Assembly (NCBI RefSeq): GCF_900103285.1
Contig: NZ_FNGS01000002.1
Coordinates: forward strand, 350,064-414,063
Source: Siphonobacter aquaeclarae
GTDB taxonomy: Bacteria > Bacteroidota > Bacteroidia > Cytophagales > Spirosomataceae
DNA length: 64,000 nt
Direction of reading: 5' to 3'
In this document: positions 36,439 to 45,188 of the stretch, piece after piece
Numbering within the stretch: the stretch's first letter is position 1
Layout of the letters: the number at the start of each line of letters is the position of its first letter
Notes under the pieces: model-generated
Database searches by the model: none
What the model was told of the DNA's origin: nothing
The model's input: only the letters and a program-made list of their open reading frames with translations
Position numbers and translations under genes: made by a program

Positions 36439-36918
36439 TTACCCGACCACAGGCTCTGCAAACGGAACCGGGCGCGAAACGCTTTCTTCGAGTGAGATGA
36501 ACGTCTCGGTCCGCTGAATGCCGCTTACCTTCTGAATTTTGTCGTGCAGTACTTCCCGCAGGTGAGTCGTATCGCGGCAGACGATCTTGGCAAAAATGGA
36601 ATAGATACCGGTTGTATAGTGGATGTTGACGACTTCAGGGATTTCCATCAGCTGCTCGGCAACTTCCGCGTACAACGAGCTTTTATCGAGGTAGATACCA
36701 ATGAAAGCGGCAATGTCCCAGCCCAGGCGCGTGTGATCCACCATCAGGGTCGATCCCTTCACAATGCCCATCTGTTCCATTTTGCGCATCCGGACGTGGA
36801 CAGTACCGCCCGAAACGAAGATCCGCTTGCCGATTTCCGTGTAGGGCATCGTTGCATCCTGCATCAGCAACCCCAGAATTTTCAGGTCAACGTTATCAAT
36901 CTCGTAATTTTTGTCCAT
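36439..36918 (-). CDS. Lrp/AsnC family transcriptional regulator
   Basis: A 159-residue DNA-binding protein. The N-terminal helix-turn-helix (IDNVDLKILGLLMQDATMPY, then EIGKRIFVSGGTVHVRMRKM) is followed by the RAM ligand-binding domain (about 70-145). Proteins of this family sense amino acids and often control their own gene. It lies upstream of sufB on the same strand and divergent from the tRNA-shaped RNA gene. The sufB gene has its own promoter box, so a regulatory link is only possible. Confidence 0.92.
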   Translation of the reverse strand: MDKNYEIDNVDLKILGLLMQDATMPYTEIGKRIFVSGGTVHVRMRKMEQMGIVKGSTLMVDHTRLGWDIAAFIGIYLDKSSLYAEVAEQLMEIPEVVNIHYTTGIYSIFAKIVCRDTTHLREVLHDKIQKVSGIQRTETFISLEESVSRPVPFAEPVVG

Positions 36919-37029
36919 GGATCAACGACGGTTTTTAATATTTAGGCAACGCTACGACAATATTTTTGAAAAAATCATAAATATTTCAAAATTTTCATAC
37001 AAAACTTGCAAAGAGCCTCCACGGTGTTC

Positions 37030-37037
37030 TATTTTTG
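37030..37037 (+). promoter_or_regulatory. -7 promoter box for the tRNA-like RNA
   Basis: TATTTTTG, placing a transcription start near 37043, about 26 nt before the tRNA-like 5' end. Confidence 0.7.
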
Positions 37038-37068
37038 TACCGTCAAAAGCGACAACGCTGATACACAC

Positions 37069-37225
37069 TGTAGGGTGATGAAATTGGCAGCCATGCCCTC
37101 CTGTCTCGGGGGTAAGGACCACGGGAAAAAGTCAGGATAAAGCCGGGTTAGTCCGACTGGGGTTGACCACCAAATTTTGTTCTGTACCTAACCGCCTTGT
37201 GGAGGTTCGAATCCTTCTCCTACAG
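37069..37225 (+). tRNA. tRNA-shaped RNA gene with 88-nt variable region and GTC anticodon position
   Basis: The ends fold as a tRNA: acceptor arms TGTAGGG (37069-37075) and TCCTACA (37218-37224); class II D-arm ATG/CAT with loop AAATTGGCAGC; anticodon stem CCCTC/GGGGG with loop CTGTCTC, putting GTC (37103-37105) at the anticodon; T-arm GGAGG/CCTTC with loop TTCGAAT. Every spacing matches a class II tRNA except the variable region, 37113-37200, which is 88 nt instead of about 10-20. In it AAGG and CCTT close the base, a 7-bp hairpin with one bulge (37130-37137 with 37152-37158) forms, and its loop GGTTAG (37146-37151) can pair with CTAACC (37188-37193) as a pseudoknot. No CCA is encoded. The D-arm resembles tRNA-Leu, the anticodon would read Asp codons. 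It may be an unusual tRNA, a decayed one or another small RNA. Confidence 0.6.
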
Positions 37226-37378
37226 CTCTTTATTTTTCTACTATATTCCATTCATTTACAGGTTTTCCGTTACCGGATTCAATTGTCCGACGGATTTTTT
37301 TTACCCTGTTGTTTGGTATTGGCAAGAAATGGCAGTAGTTTTATTTGGTTTTTAGTTTGTTGATGAAGTGTAATTCTG

Positions 37379-37414
37379 ACACGCGACCTTGCTGAGGTTT
37401 GCGTGTTTTTTTTT
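37379..37414 (+). terminator. Rho-independent terminator
   Basis: ACACGC and GCGTGT arms, with an inner CCTT/AGG pairing, are followed by eight T. It would end a transcript of about 370 nt begun at the promoter before the tRNA-like gene. The stretch 37226-37378 holds no convincing gene. Confidence 0.8.
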
Positions 37415-37422
37415 GGCTTAGC

Positions 37423-37642
37423 TGCTATAAGCTACAGGCTGTAAGCGTTAAGCTGAAGGCTGTGGACATGGAGCGGTTACAGCCGATATAGTACCCCACC
37501 CGATACGTTTAATACTTACTGCCTTTCTCAGTTTGTTGAATGCCAAGCAGGGTCGGGGATGCAGATACGTTTATATTTGTTTTTTGACCGGCGACACCTC
37601 ACTGGCCAATCGCTTATAGCTTACAGCCTACGGCTCAAAGCT
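37423..37642. repeat. Family-3 inverted repeat, copy c (wide)
   Basis: Left part (about 37423-37462) has CTATAAGC, CTGTAAGC and GTTAAGC words; right part (about 37609-37642) has GCTTATAGCTTACAGCC, the reverse complement. The arms are about 145 bp apart and enclose the promoter of the next gene. The rest of the 36919-37667 gap holds the tRNA-like gene and its terminator. Confidence 0.7.
37572..37579 (+). promoter_or_regulatory. -7 promoter box for the DUF819 gene
   Basis: TATATTTG, 88 bp before the ATG at 37668. Confidence 0.5.
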
Positions 37643-37667
37643 CCTACGCATCTATTCCGCTTACTTC

Positions 37668-38903
37668 ATGATTTCAAACTACGCCGTTGTCCTTGGCATT
37701 CTTTGTGCCGTCCTCGGAACTGTCTTTTATGTTTCGTCTTTCCCGTCCCTGAAGAAGTTTTTCAACCTCATTCCTCCGGTACTCCTCTGCTATTTTATTC
37801 CGGGACTGATGACGACCGCCGGTTTATTCGCCGACGATGTGACGGGGGATAATTCCGCGATCTACAAAGTCGTTTCCCAATACTTGTTGCCGGCTACTCT
37901 TGTACTCTTTACCCTCTCCATGGACATCAAAACCCTGCGCAAACTGGGTGTCAGGACGGTATTGATTTTCCTCGCCGGTATCACGGGTGTTGTAGTAGGC
38001 GGCCCGATCGCCGTGTTTATTGTCAAGCAGTTTTCGCCGGCGACGGTCGGAGGTACCGGGCAGGACGAAGTATGGCGCGGACTCGCCACCATCGCCGGGA
38101 GCTGGACCGGCGGCGGCGCCAACCAGGCTGCACTGAAAGAGATTTTCAGGCCGTCCGAAAAGCTCTTTTCCCAGTCTGTTGCCGTGGATATCATCGTCGG
38201 CGAGCTCTGGATGGCTCTGATGATTTACGGCGCCGGCAAGGCCGCGCAGCTCGACAAGCTCTTCAAAGCCGACGCCTCCGCCATCCGCGACGTACAGGTA
38301 AGCCTCGAAACCTACAAGGCGAAAAACGAGCGGATTCCGACGCTGCGGGATCAGCTCATGATCCTGGCGATCGGCTTTGGCATTACCGGCGCGGCGCACC
38401 TGATTGCGGACAACCTCGTCCCCTACCTGCAGCAATTCCCGGCGCTGGAGAAATTCAGCCTGACGTCGAAAGTGTTCTGGATTATTTCCCTCGCGACACT
38501 CGCAGGTATTATCCTCTCCTTCACCCGGTTACGGGAGCTGGAGCATGTCGGCGCTTCCCGCACGGGCAGTGTATTCCTGTACCTGCTCATCGCAACGATC
38601 GGGCTGAAAATGAACCTGCTGGCGATTGCCGACAACCCCGGCCTCTTTGCCGTGGGCCTGATCTGGATCACTATCCACGGGCTTTTTACGCTGGTGGCTG
38701 CAAAATGGCTCAGGGCGCCGTTTTTCTTCACGGCAGTTGGTTCACAAGCCGCTATCGGCGGGCCTGCCTCCGCGCCCGTAGTGGCGGCGGCGTTCCATCC
38801 TTCCCTTGCTCCGGTTGGTGTGCTGCTGGCCATTCTGGGATATGCGATCGGGACGTACTGCGGCTACCTTACCGGTTTGCTGATGCAGTGGGCGTCGCTG
38901 TAA
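37668..38903 (+). CDS. DUF819 family integral membrane protein
   Basis: A 411-residue inner-membrane protein with about ten helices. The stretches PPVLLCYFIPGLMTTAGLF and GSWTGGGANQAALKEIF, and the late VGSQAAIGGPASAPVVAAAF, are typical of DUF819 (YjcL-like) proteins, which resemble sodium-coupled or aspartate-type carriers but have no proven substrate. It is transcribed alone from the box at 37572. Confidence 0.85.
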   Translation: MISNYAVVLGILCAVLGTVFYVSSFPSLKKFFNLIPPVLLCYFIPGLMTTAGLFADDVTGDNSAIYKVVSQYLLPATLVLFTLSMDIKTLRKLGVRTVLIFLAGITGVVVGGPIAVFIVKQFSPATVGGTGQDEVWRGLATIAGSWTGGGANQAALKEIFRPSEKLFSQSVAVDIIVGELWMALMIYGAGKAAQLDKLFKADASAIRDVQVSLETYKAKNERIPTLRDQLMILAIGFGITGAAHLIADNLVPYLQQFPALEKFSLTSKVFWIISLATLAGIILSFTRLRELEHVGASRTGSVFLYLLIATIGLKMNLLAIADNPGLFAVGLIWITIHGLFTLVAAKWLRAPFFFTAVGSQAAIGGPASAPVVAAAFHPSLAPVGVLLAILGYAIGTYCGYLTGLLMQWASL

Positions 38904-39083
38904 ACGGGCCCAGAACGGAATAAATATATTTTTTCTGTGCAGATTCCAATACAATCTACAAGCGACGTATATTCGCCGTTTCGAACCGTACTTGTTTAAA
39001 AGTCACTGGTTTTACGAGTTGTTTTTAAGGGAGATCCGCCTCCTTGAACTTCTTTCCTCTGACTTATCTTTCGAAACTCTGAC

Positions 39084-40985
39084 ATGCGTCTTCGTTTTAC
39101 GCTTCTGATTGCCCTGGGTCTCTTGTGGAGTCCGGCCGGATTTGCCCAGTCCTGGTCCTCCCTGATGTCGGATTCGTTTATTGCCCAGCATACGGATTCC
39201 ATCACGGTAAAAGAACAAAAACCGGCTCACTGGGACTACGAACAAGGTCTGGTCCTGTTTGCCCTCAACCGGGAATGGGAGCGGACAGGCGACGGCAGGT
39301 ACTTCCGCTACATCCAGAAAAACATGGACTCCTTCCTCGATGCGGAAGGCAATATCCGGACCTATAAACTCGAAGACTACAACATTGATAATATTCCGAC
39401 CGGGCGCCTCCTGCTGATGCTTTACCGGCAGACCGGCCAGGAAAAGTACCTGAAAGCCGCGCGTTTTGTCCGCCACCAGATCGAAACCCAGCCCCGCACC
39501 AAAGAAGGCGGCTTCTGGCACAAAAAACGCTATCCCAATCAGATGTGGCTCGACGGTCTTTATATGGGCGAGCCGTTCTATGCTGAATATTCCGCGTATT
39601 TCCACGAAGAGAAGAATTTTGACGACATCGCCAACCAGTTTATCTGGATGGAAAAAAACGCCCGCGATCCCAAAACAGGTCTGCTTTATCATGCCTGGGA
39701 CGAGAGCCGGGAAATGAAATGGGCCGACCCGAAACGCGGTACTTCTCCCAATTTCTGGGGCCGGGCCATCGGCTGGTATGTGATGGCTATTGCCGACGTG
39801 CTCGACTACTTTCCCCAAAGTCACCCGAAGCGGAAGGAGCTGGAGACGATTTTCAAACGCCTCATGCCCGTCGTCGTGAAGTACCAGGATCCGGCTACCG
39901 GCTGCTGGTGGCAGGTTTTCGACAAGGGAGGTGCGCCCGGTAACTATGTCGAAGCCTCGGCTTCGTGCATGATGGTATATGGTCTGGCCAAGGGTGTTCG
40001 TCAGGGTATCCTGGATCCGTCGTTCCTGGCGGCAGCCAAAAAAGGCTATCAGGGTATTTTGAAAGAATTTGTCGAAACCGACGCCAAAGGCCTCCTTCAC
40101 CTGAACAAAACCGTCAGCGTTGGCGGCCTGGGTGGGAATCCCTACCGCGACGGCAGCTACGAGTACTATCTCAGTGAGCCGATCAAAAAGGACGACCTGA
40201 AAGGAATCGGTCCATTCATCCTCGCGAGTATTGAAATGGAAATTGCCGCCGAGCAGCCGGCCGGAAAAGGCAAGACTGTCGGCCTTGATTACTTCTTCAA
40301 CAACGAATACGGTAAAGACAAAGAGGGCAATCGCTTCCGGTATCATTATACCTGGGAAGACTACAAGGATTCAGGCTATTCCCTCTGGGGTTCCATTTTC
40401 CGGGATTACGGCGCGAAAACCGTATCGGTGGAAACAGCCCCGACCGAAGCTGCCCTGAAAGGCCTTAATGTCTATATCATCGTCGACCCGGATACGCCGA
40501 AAGAAACCGAGAAGCCGAATTATATGACGGAAGAGTATGCCAAAGTCATTTATAACTGGGTAAAAGCGGGCGGTACGCTCGTCATCCTCGGCAATGATAC
40601 GGAGAATGCCGAACTGAAGAAATTCAATATCCTCGCCGGGAAATTCGGTATCCAGTTTACCGACAAAAACCTCAACATGGTCAAAAATAACGTGTATGAA
40701 CAGGGTAAACTGACGTTCGACGGCTACCATTCCATCTTCCGGGATGTGAAAAAGATTTTTGTCAAAGAATTGGTTTCTCTCCAGGTACAGCCCTCAGTCC
40801 GCCCGGTTCTGACCTCCGGCAGCGACATCGTCATGGCTGTCGCGGAGGTCGGTAAAGGCCGTGTATTCGCCCTGGGCGATCCCTGGATCTACAACGAATA
40901 CCTGAACGGCAAGCGCCTTCCGATGGAATACGAAAATTTCAAGGCGGCGAAAAACCTGAGCCTCTGGCTGTTGCGGGCGAAGTAG
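39084..40985 (+). CDS. GH105-type glycoside hydrolase with C-terminal amidotransferase-like domain
   Basis: A 633-residue exported protein. The signal peptide ends near GFAQS. Residues to about 385 are a GH88/GH105 alpha/alpha barrel: HWDYEQGLVLFALNREW, MWLDGLYMGEPFYAEY, FWGRAIGWYVMAIADVLDYF and a late YRDGSYEYYLSEPIKKDDLK. They should act on unsaturated rhamnogalacturonan oligomers. About 220 more residues follow (from GLDYFFNNEYGKDKEG) with VKAGGTLVILGNDTENAE, like the DUF4350/glutamine-amidotransferase-like domains seen behind other hydrolases. Most GH105 enzymes end before this region. It stands alone, 8 kb from the other GH105 gene. Confidence 0.88.
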   Translation: MRLRFTLLIALGLLWSPAGFAQSWSSLMSDSFIAQHTDSITVKEQKPAHWDYEQGLVLFALNREWERTGDGRYFRYIQKNMDSFLDAEGNIRTYKLEDYNIDNIPTGRLLLMLYRQTGQEKYLKAARFVRHQIETQPRTKEGGFWHKKRYPNQMWLDGLYMGEPFYAEYSAYFHEEKNFDDIANQFIWMEKNARDPKTGLLYHAWDESREMKWADPKRGTSPNFWGRAIGWYVMAIADVLDYFPQSHPKRKELETIFKRLMPVVVKYQDPATGCWWQVFDKGGAPGNYVEASASCMMVYGLAKGVRQGILDPSFLAAAKKGYQGILKEFVETDAKGLLHLNKTVSVGGLGGNPYRDGSYEYYLSEPIKKDDLKGIGPFILASIEMEIAAEQPAGKGKTVGLDYFFNNEYGKDKEGNRFRYHYTWEDYKDSGYSLWGSIFRDYGAKTVSVETAPTEAALKGLNVYIIVDPDTPKETEKPNYMTEEYAKVIYNWVKAGGTLVILGNDTENAELKKFNILAGKFGIQFTDKNLNMVKNNVYEQGKLTFDGYHSIFRDVKKIFVKELVSLQVQPSVRPVLTSGSDIVMAVAEVGKGRVFALGDPWIYNEYLNGKRLPMEYENFKAAKNLSLWLLRAK

Positions 40986-41039
40986 ACGCCGTCAGCCGCA
41001 TGAGTGACTAATATCAAGGCAAAACTGAAACGCCTTTGG

Positions 41040-41047
41040 TATTTTTG
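41040..41047 (+). promoter_or_regulatory. -7 promoter box for the ebo operon
   Basis: TATTTTTG, 47 bp before the eboA ATG at 41094. It rules out the upstream ATG at 41004 as the start. Confidence 0.7.
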
Positions 41048-41093
41048 TCGGTATGACCAGGTCGGGTGCAGGTCGCCCGGCCTTTTTTTGTGG

Positions 41094-41927
41094 ATGTACA
41101 TGACCAACGAATCGCTGCTGCTGCTTCGCCGGCACCTGGAAACGCTTCTGGAACGGCACCTTCCGGAAAGCGGATGGAACTGGCTTCGGGGAAACCGCCC
41201 CGTACTGACTGCTTTTGTGGCGGCGCCGCGCTTTACAGGCAAGACCGTCCCACCTGCGGATGACCCGCTTTTTGCTGATATTGAGGCCCTTCGCCCGGGT
41301 TTTACCGTAAAAAGCTGGCCGGCAGACCGGCTGGCACGTCTATGGCTGCTGCTCGGATTGCCGCTGGATGACCGGGAGGCTTTTCTCCGATCGATTGAAA
41401 CGCTCTTCGATACGGCGGAAATGAACGAACTGGTGACGCTATACGCTTCGTTGCCGGTACTGCCTTTTCCGGATGCCTGGATTTTCCGGGCGACAGAAGC
41501 CGTCCGTTCCAACATGGGCGTCGTCTTCGACGCGCTGGCGCTCGACAACCCCTACCCTTCCGAGCAGTTTTCGGAGCCGGCCTGGAACCAGTTGGTCATG
41601 AAAACGATTTTCAACGACAAACCTCTCGGACGCATAATCGGTCTGGCAGAACGCTCCAATGCGGCGCTTTGCCGTATCCTGGTTGATTTTGCGCACGAGC
41701 GCTGGGCTGCCGGCCGGCACGTGCCGCCGAGAGCCTGGGAGGTTGTCGGGCCGTTTATCGGAGAAAACTTTTTACCGGATCTGGAACGTCTGTTCCGGTC
41801 GGGCCGTCCGGAAGACCGCCGGGCAGCCGCGCTGATCTGCCGCGATACGCCGTTTGAACCGGCGCGCGTGTTGGGAAGTACCTATGCAACTGCCGACGGA
41901 CTCGATTGGAGTTCGGTCGACGAATAA
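41094..41927 (+). CDS. eboA: EboA domain-containing protein
   Basis: A 277-residue protein with no membrane segment. Stretches such as KSWPADRLARLWLLLGLPL, LYASLPVLPFPDAWIFRATE and WNQLVMKTIFNDKPLGRIIG match EboA, the first gene of the ebo clusters. Its biochemical role is unknown. The start is ATG 41094 or 41100, fixed by the promoter box. It heads a six-gene operon in which spacings are 13, 132, 48, 32 and 18 bp. Confidence 0.85.
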   Translation: MYMTNESLLLLRRHLETLLERHLPESGWNWLRGNRPVLTAFVAAPRFTGKTVPPADDPLFADIEALRPGFTVKSWPADRLARLWLLLGLPLDDREAFLRSIETLFDTAEMNELVTLYASLPVLPFPDAWIFRATEAVRSNMGVVFDALALDNPYPSEQFSEPAWNQLVMKTIFNDKPLGRIIGLAERSNAALCRILVDFAHERWAAGRHVPPRAWEVVGPFIGENFLPDLERLFRSGRPEDRRAAALICRDTPFEPARVLGSTYATADGLDWSSVDE

Positions 41928-41940
41928 CCGCTAAACCACT

Positions 41941-42945
41941 ATGTGCTTACATCAAAATCCTTCTCATTTCGAGGAAAATAAAGAAGAAATCACCCATAGC
42001 AACCTGGTATGGAACGATTACCGGGAGACTATCCGGGGAATGGTATTCTTCGATCCGCACGTCCATATGACGTCACGGACGACAGACGACTACCAGGCCA
42101 TGGCCGATGCCGGTATTGTTGCGCTGATCGAACCCGCTTTCTGGCTGGGGCAGCCGAGAACCGGCGTAGCGACGTTCAAGGACTACTTCGCGAGCCTCGT
42201 CGGCTGGGAGCGTTTCCGCTCTTCCCAGTTCGGCATTAAACACTACTGCACCATCGGGTTGAACTCCCGGGAGGCCAATAATGAAGCCCTCGCCGAGCAG
42301 GTAATGGAAATTCTTCCACTATATGTGTACAAAGAGGGAGTAGTCGGCGTAGGTGAAATTGGCTTTGACGACCAGACACCCGCCGAAGAGAAATACTACC
42401 GCGCCCAGCTTGAACTGGCAAAAGAAGCCGGCCTTCCGGTGCAGGTTCATACCCCGCACCGCGACAAAAAGCAGGGTACCGAACGGAGCATGGCCATCGC
42501 GCTGGAACACGGCCTTGATCCGGGTATGGTCATCATCGACCACAACAACGAGGAGACGGTACACAGTGTGCTCGATCAGGGATTCTGGGCGGCGTTCACG
42601 ATTTACCCGTTTACCAAGATGGGCAATGAGCGCATGGTCGAGGTAGTTCGTGAATACGGCCCGGAGCGGATTATGGTCAACTCGGCGGCCGACTGGGGTA
42701 TTTCCGACCCCCTGGCCGTCCCCAAAACCGCTGCCCTGATGAAAATGAAGGGTATTTCGGACGAAGCCATCCGTCTCGTGACCTACCAAAACGCGCTGGA
42801 CGCCTTTGCCCAAAGCGGACAGATCACCGAAAGCGATTTCGAAGCGGTGAAAAACATCGATCAAAGCCTGAAATTCAACGGGAATACCATCCTCCGCGGC
42901 GGCCAGCAACCCCGTATCGACAAGGATTCCATCTTCATCCGATAA
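41941..42945 (+). CDS. eboB: TatD family metal-dependent hydrolase of the ebo cluster
   Basis: A 334-residue TIM-barrel hydrolase. The metal-binding start FDPHVHMTSRTTDDY, the middle GVGEIGFDDQTPAEE, and QVHTPHRDK place it in the TatD/amidohydrolase superfamily; Asp of NSAADWGISDP is a likely late ligand. It corresponds to the TatD-like ebo gene. The substrate in the cluster is unknown. It begins 13 bp after eboA. Confidence 0.87.
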   Translation: MCLHQNPSHFEENKEEITHSNLVWNDYRETIRGMVFFDPHVHMTSRTTDDYQAMADAGIVALIEPAFWLGQPRTGVATFKDYFASLVGWERFRSSQFGIKHYCTIGLNSREANNEALAEQVMEILPLYVYKEGVVGVGEIGFDDQTPAEEKYYRAQLELAKEAGLPVQVHTPHRDKKQGTERSMAIALEHGLDPGMVIIDHNNEETVHSVLDQGFWAAFTIYPFTKMGNERMVEVVREYGPERIMVNSAADWGISDPLAVPKTAALMKMKGISDEAIRLVTYQNALDAFAQSGQITESDFEAVKNIDQSLKFNGNTILRGGQQPRIDKDSIFIR

Positions 42946-43077
42946 ATGACAACAGGATGCCGGCGTGATCTTTCAGCCGGCATCCTGTCCGTTTGTCAAC
43001 CTGGTTGATTAAATTGCCGGGAATTTCCTTCTTCCTTTTCCGGAAAGACAAGTCTTCAAACAAAGGATAGCAAACCG

Positions 43078-43953
43078 TTGGGTATCAAAGCGTATTTTCA
43101 ACTGATGCGCCCGGCCAATATTGTGACGGCCGTCGCGGATGTCTGGGCGGGTGCAGCCATCGCCGGAGCGATACCTCCGTCGTTCGACTGGCACCGCCTG
43201 CTGGCCCTGAGTATCTCTACGGTCGGTCTTTATGGCGGGGGAGTGGTTTTCAATGACGTGTTCGACGCCGGTCTGGACGCCGTGGAGCGGCCCGAGCGGC
43301 CGATCCCGAGCGGGGAAGTATCGGTCGAGGCCGCTATTTTCCAGGGTACGGCTTTACATATTCTCGGCATCATTGCTGCCAGTACCTGCGGCACTACTTC
43401 CGCGATTCTGGCCGCTTCCATTGCCGTGCTGACCCTGAGCTATGATCGTTTTGCGAAGCATCATTCCGTGCTCGGCCCGCTGAATATGGGTCTTTGCCGC
43501 GGATTGAACCTGCTGCTGGGTATCAGCCTGATACCGGAGCAGTTACCGCACTGGTATTTCCTCGGCTTTCTGCCGATTCTGTTTATCGCCGCGGTTACGA
43601 TGATCAGCCGGGGCGAAGTACACGGCGGCCGGGCCCGGACCATGCTGTGGGCGGGTATTTTGTTCGCGATTGTGGAGCTGGCTCAGTTGGCTGTCGCGCA
43701 GCAGCAGGGATTTCTGATCGAAGCGCTGCCGGCTGTGGCCCTGCATGCTTTTATGGTTTTTCGTCCGCTGGCGGCCGCTTACCGGAACCCCATCGGACCT
43801 AACATTGGAAAAGCCGTGAAATCAGGCGTTTTGTCGCTGATAATCATGAATGCGGCGTGGTGTCTGGCTTTCGGTGCGTGGCCGCTGGCGCTGGCGACGC
43901 TCGTTCTGTTACCTTTGTCTTTTCAGTTGGCAAAATGGTTTGCCGTTACCTGA
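43078..43953 (+). CDS. eboC: UbiA-type prenyltransferase of the ebo cluster
   Basis: A 291-residue membrane enzyme with about eight helices. The first prenyl-diphosphate motif NDVFDAGLDAVERPERPIPS (NDxxD) is clear; the second DRFAKHH is shorter than in UbiA itself. It should attach a polyprenyl chain to an unknown acceptor. The likely start is TTG at 43078; the first ATG (43105) would remove the conserved IKAYFQ. The 132-bp gap before it has no terminator. Confidence 0.87.
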   Translation: MGIKAYFQLMRPANIVTAVADVWAGAAIAGAIPPSFDWHRLLALSISTVGLYGGGVVFNDVFDAGLDAVERPERPIPSGEVSVEAAIFQGTALHILGIIAASTCGTTSAILAASIAVLTLSYDRFAKHHSVLGPLNMGLCRGLNLLLGISLIPEQLPHWYFLGFLPILFIAAVTMISRGEVHGGRARTMLWAGILFAIVELAQLAVAQQQGFLIEALPAVALHAFMVFRPLAAAYRNPIGPNIGKAVKSGVLSLIIMNAAWCLAFGAWPLALATLVLLPLSFQLAKWFAVT

Positions 43954-43995
43954 GAGAGAACCGCCTCCGGCGCTTTTCTCTGCTATTTTGATTGT

Positions 43996-45156
43996 GTGTC
44001 CATGGAAACGATTCAACAACGGTTTACCGTCTCTTTTTCATACCCGGTACTTTTCACTACGCATCTTTTCGACCCGAGTAACCCTCAGTTACGTTTGTTC
44101 TTCGAGACTTTTCCCGGAGGCGATTTTCGGAGAAAGATTTTGTTCTGCGTTGACGCAGGCGTACTGACCGCGTATCCGGAACTGCCCCTGCAGGCAGCCG
44201 AGTACTTCCGCTCCCTTCCGATGGAGTACATTCCGGAGTGGGTGGTTTTGCCCGGCGGCGAAGCGGCCAAAAACGATCCGGCACTGTTTGACGCCATCGT
44301 GGATGCGGTGGACCAGTTCGGAATCGACCGGCACTCGTTTGTGGCGGCTATTGGCGGCGGCGCCGTACTCGACCTTGTCGGCTATGCGGCGGCCGTCTCT
44401 CACCGGGGTGTGAAGCATATCCGCATTCCGACAACCGTCCTGTCCCAGAATGACTCCGGCGTCGGCGTTAAAAACGGCATTAATTTCCGGGGGAAAAAGA
44501 ACTTCCTCGGCACTTTTGCACCGCCTGTAGCCGTTTTCAACGACTTCGCTTTTCTCGCAACGCTCGACGACCGCGACTGGCGCTCAGGCATTTCCGAAGC
44601 AATAAAAGTGGCCCTCATCAAGGACAAGGTCTTTTTTGAGTGGATCGAAGCCAATGCAGAAGCGCTGGCCCGTCGCGAAGAAGCACCGATGCATTACCTG
44701 ATTCACCGCTGTGCGGCACTCCACATCGATCACATCGGAGGAGGAGATCCCTTTGAAAGCGGTTCGGCCAGGCCGCTGGATTTCGGACACTGGGCGGCAC
44801 ATAAACTCGAATACCTGACGGATTTCAGGATCCGTCACGGTGAAGCAGTGGCGATCGGCATCGCGTTGGATACGTACTACTCCGAACTGTCGGGACGCCT
44901 GACCGGAGACGACGCCCAACGGGTGATCAAAGTGCTGCTGAAACTGGGTTTTGACCTGTTTCATCCGGCGTTGGGCGAAGACGACTGCGCCCACCTCCTC
45001 AACGGGCTCCGCGAGTTTCAGGAGCACCTGGGCGGACGCCTGACTATTACCCTGCTCGACGCCGTCGGCAAAGGAGTAGAAGTGCATGAAATGGACGATA
45101 CGCTGATCCGGCAGTCGGTCAACCGCCTGCGCTCCAGCCACCTGGCCTGGGCCTGA
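43996..45156 (+). CDS. eboD: 3-dehydroquinate synthase-like protein of the ebo cluster
   Basis: A 386-residue protein of the sugar-phosphate cyclase family. The NAD site is seen in FVAAIGGGAVLDLVGYAAA, followed by IRIPTTVLSQNDSGVGVKNG and the zinc-ligand stretch RPLDFGHWAAHKLE with HGEAVAIGIALD. It is like AroB but belongs to the EboD branch; a true shikimate-pathway role is unlikely in this setting. Starts at GTG 43996 or ATG 44002. Confidence 0.88.
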   Translation: MSMETIQQRFTVSFSYPVLFTTHLFDPSNPQLRLFFETFPGGDFRRKILFCVDAGVLTAYPELPLQAAEYFRSLPMEYIPEWVVLPGGEAAKNDPALFDAIVDAVDQFGIDRHSFVAAIGGGAVLDLVGYAAAVSHRGVKHIRIPTTVLSQNDSGVGVKNGINFRGKKNFLGTFAPPVAVFNDFAFLATLDDRDWRSGISEAIKVALIKDKVFFEWIEANAEALARREEAPMHYLIHRCAALHIDHIGGGDPFESGSARPLDFGHWAAHKLEYLTDFRIRHGEAVAIGIALDTYYSELSGRLTGDDAQRVIKVLLKLGFDLFHPALGEDDCAHLLNGLREFQEHLGGRLTITLLDAVGKGVEVHEMDDTLIRQSVNRLRSSHLAWA

Positions 45157-45188
45157 AGCTGACCTCTCCGCCGCAATCCCGACTGACT

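Noticed and set aside
37163-37363. 66-residue open frame over the tRNA-like RNA
   Set aside because: It begins inside the RNA, shows no family features, and the promoter-terminator frame fits a non-coding transcript.
37069-37414. tmRNA
   Set aside because: Although the transcript would be of similar length, the tRNA-like 3' end is at 37225, no tag-coding frame is seen and the tmRNA 5' consensus is missing.
39012-40346. 444-residue open frame on the minus strand
   Set aside because: Antisense to the GH105 gene; composition is that of a mirrored frame.
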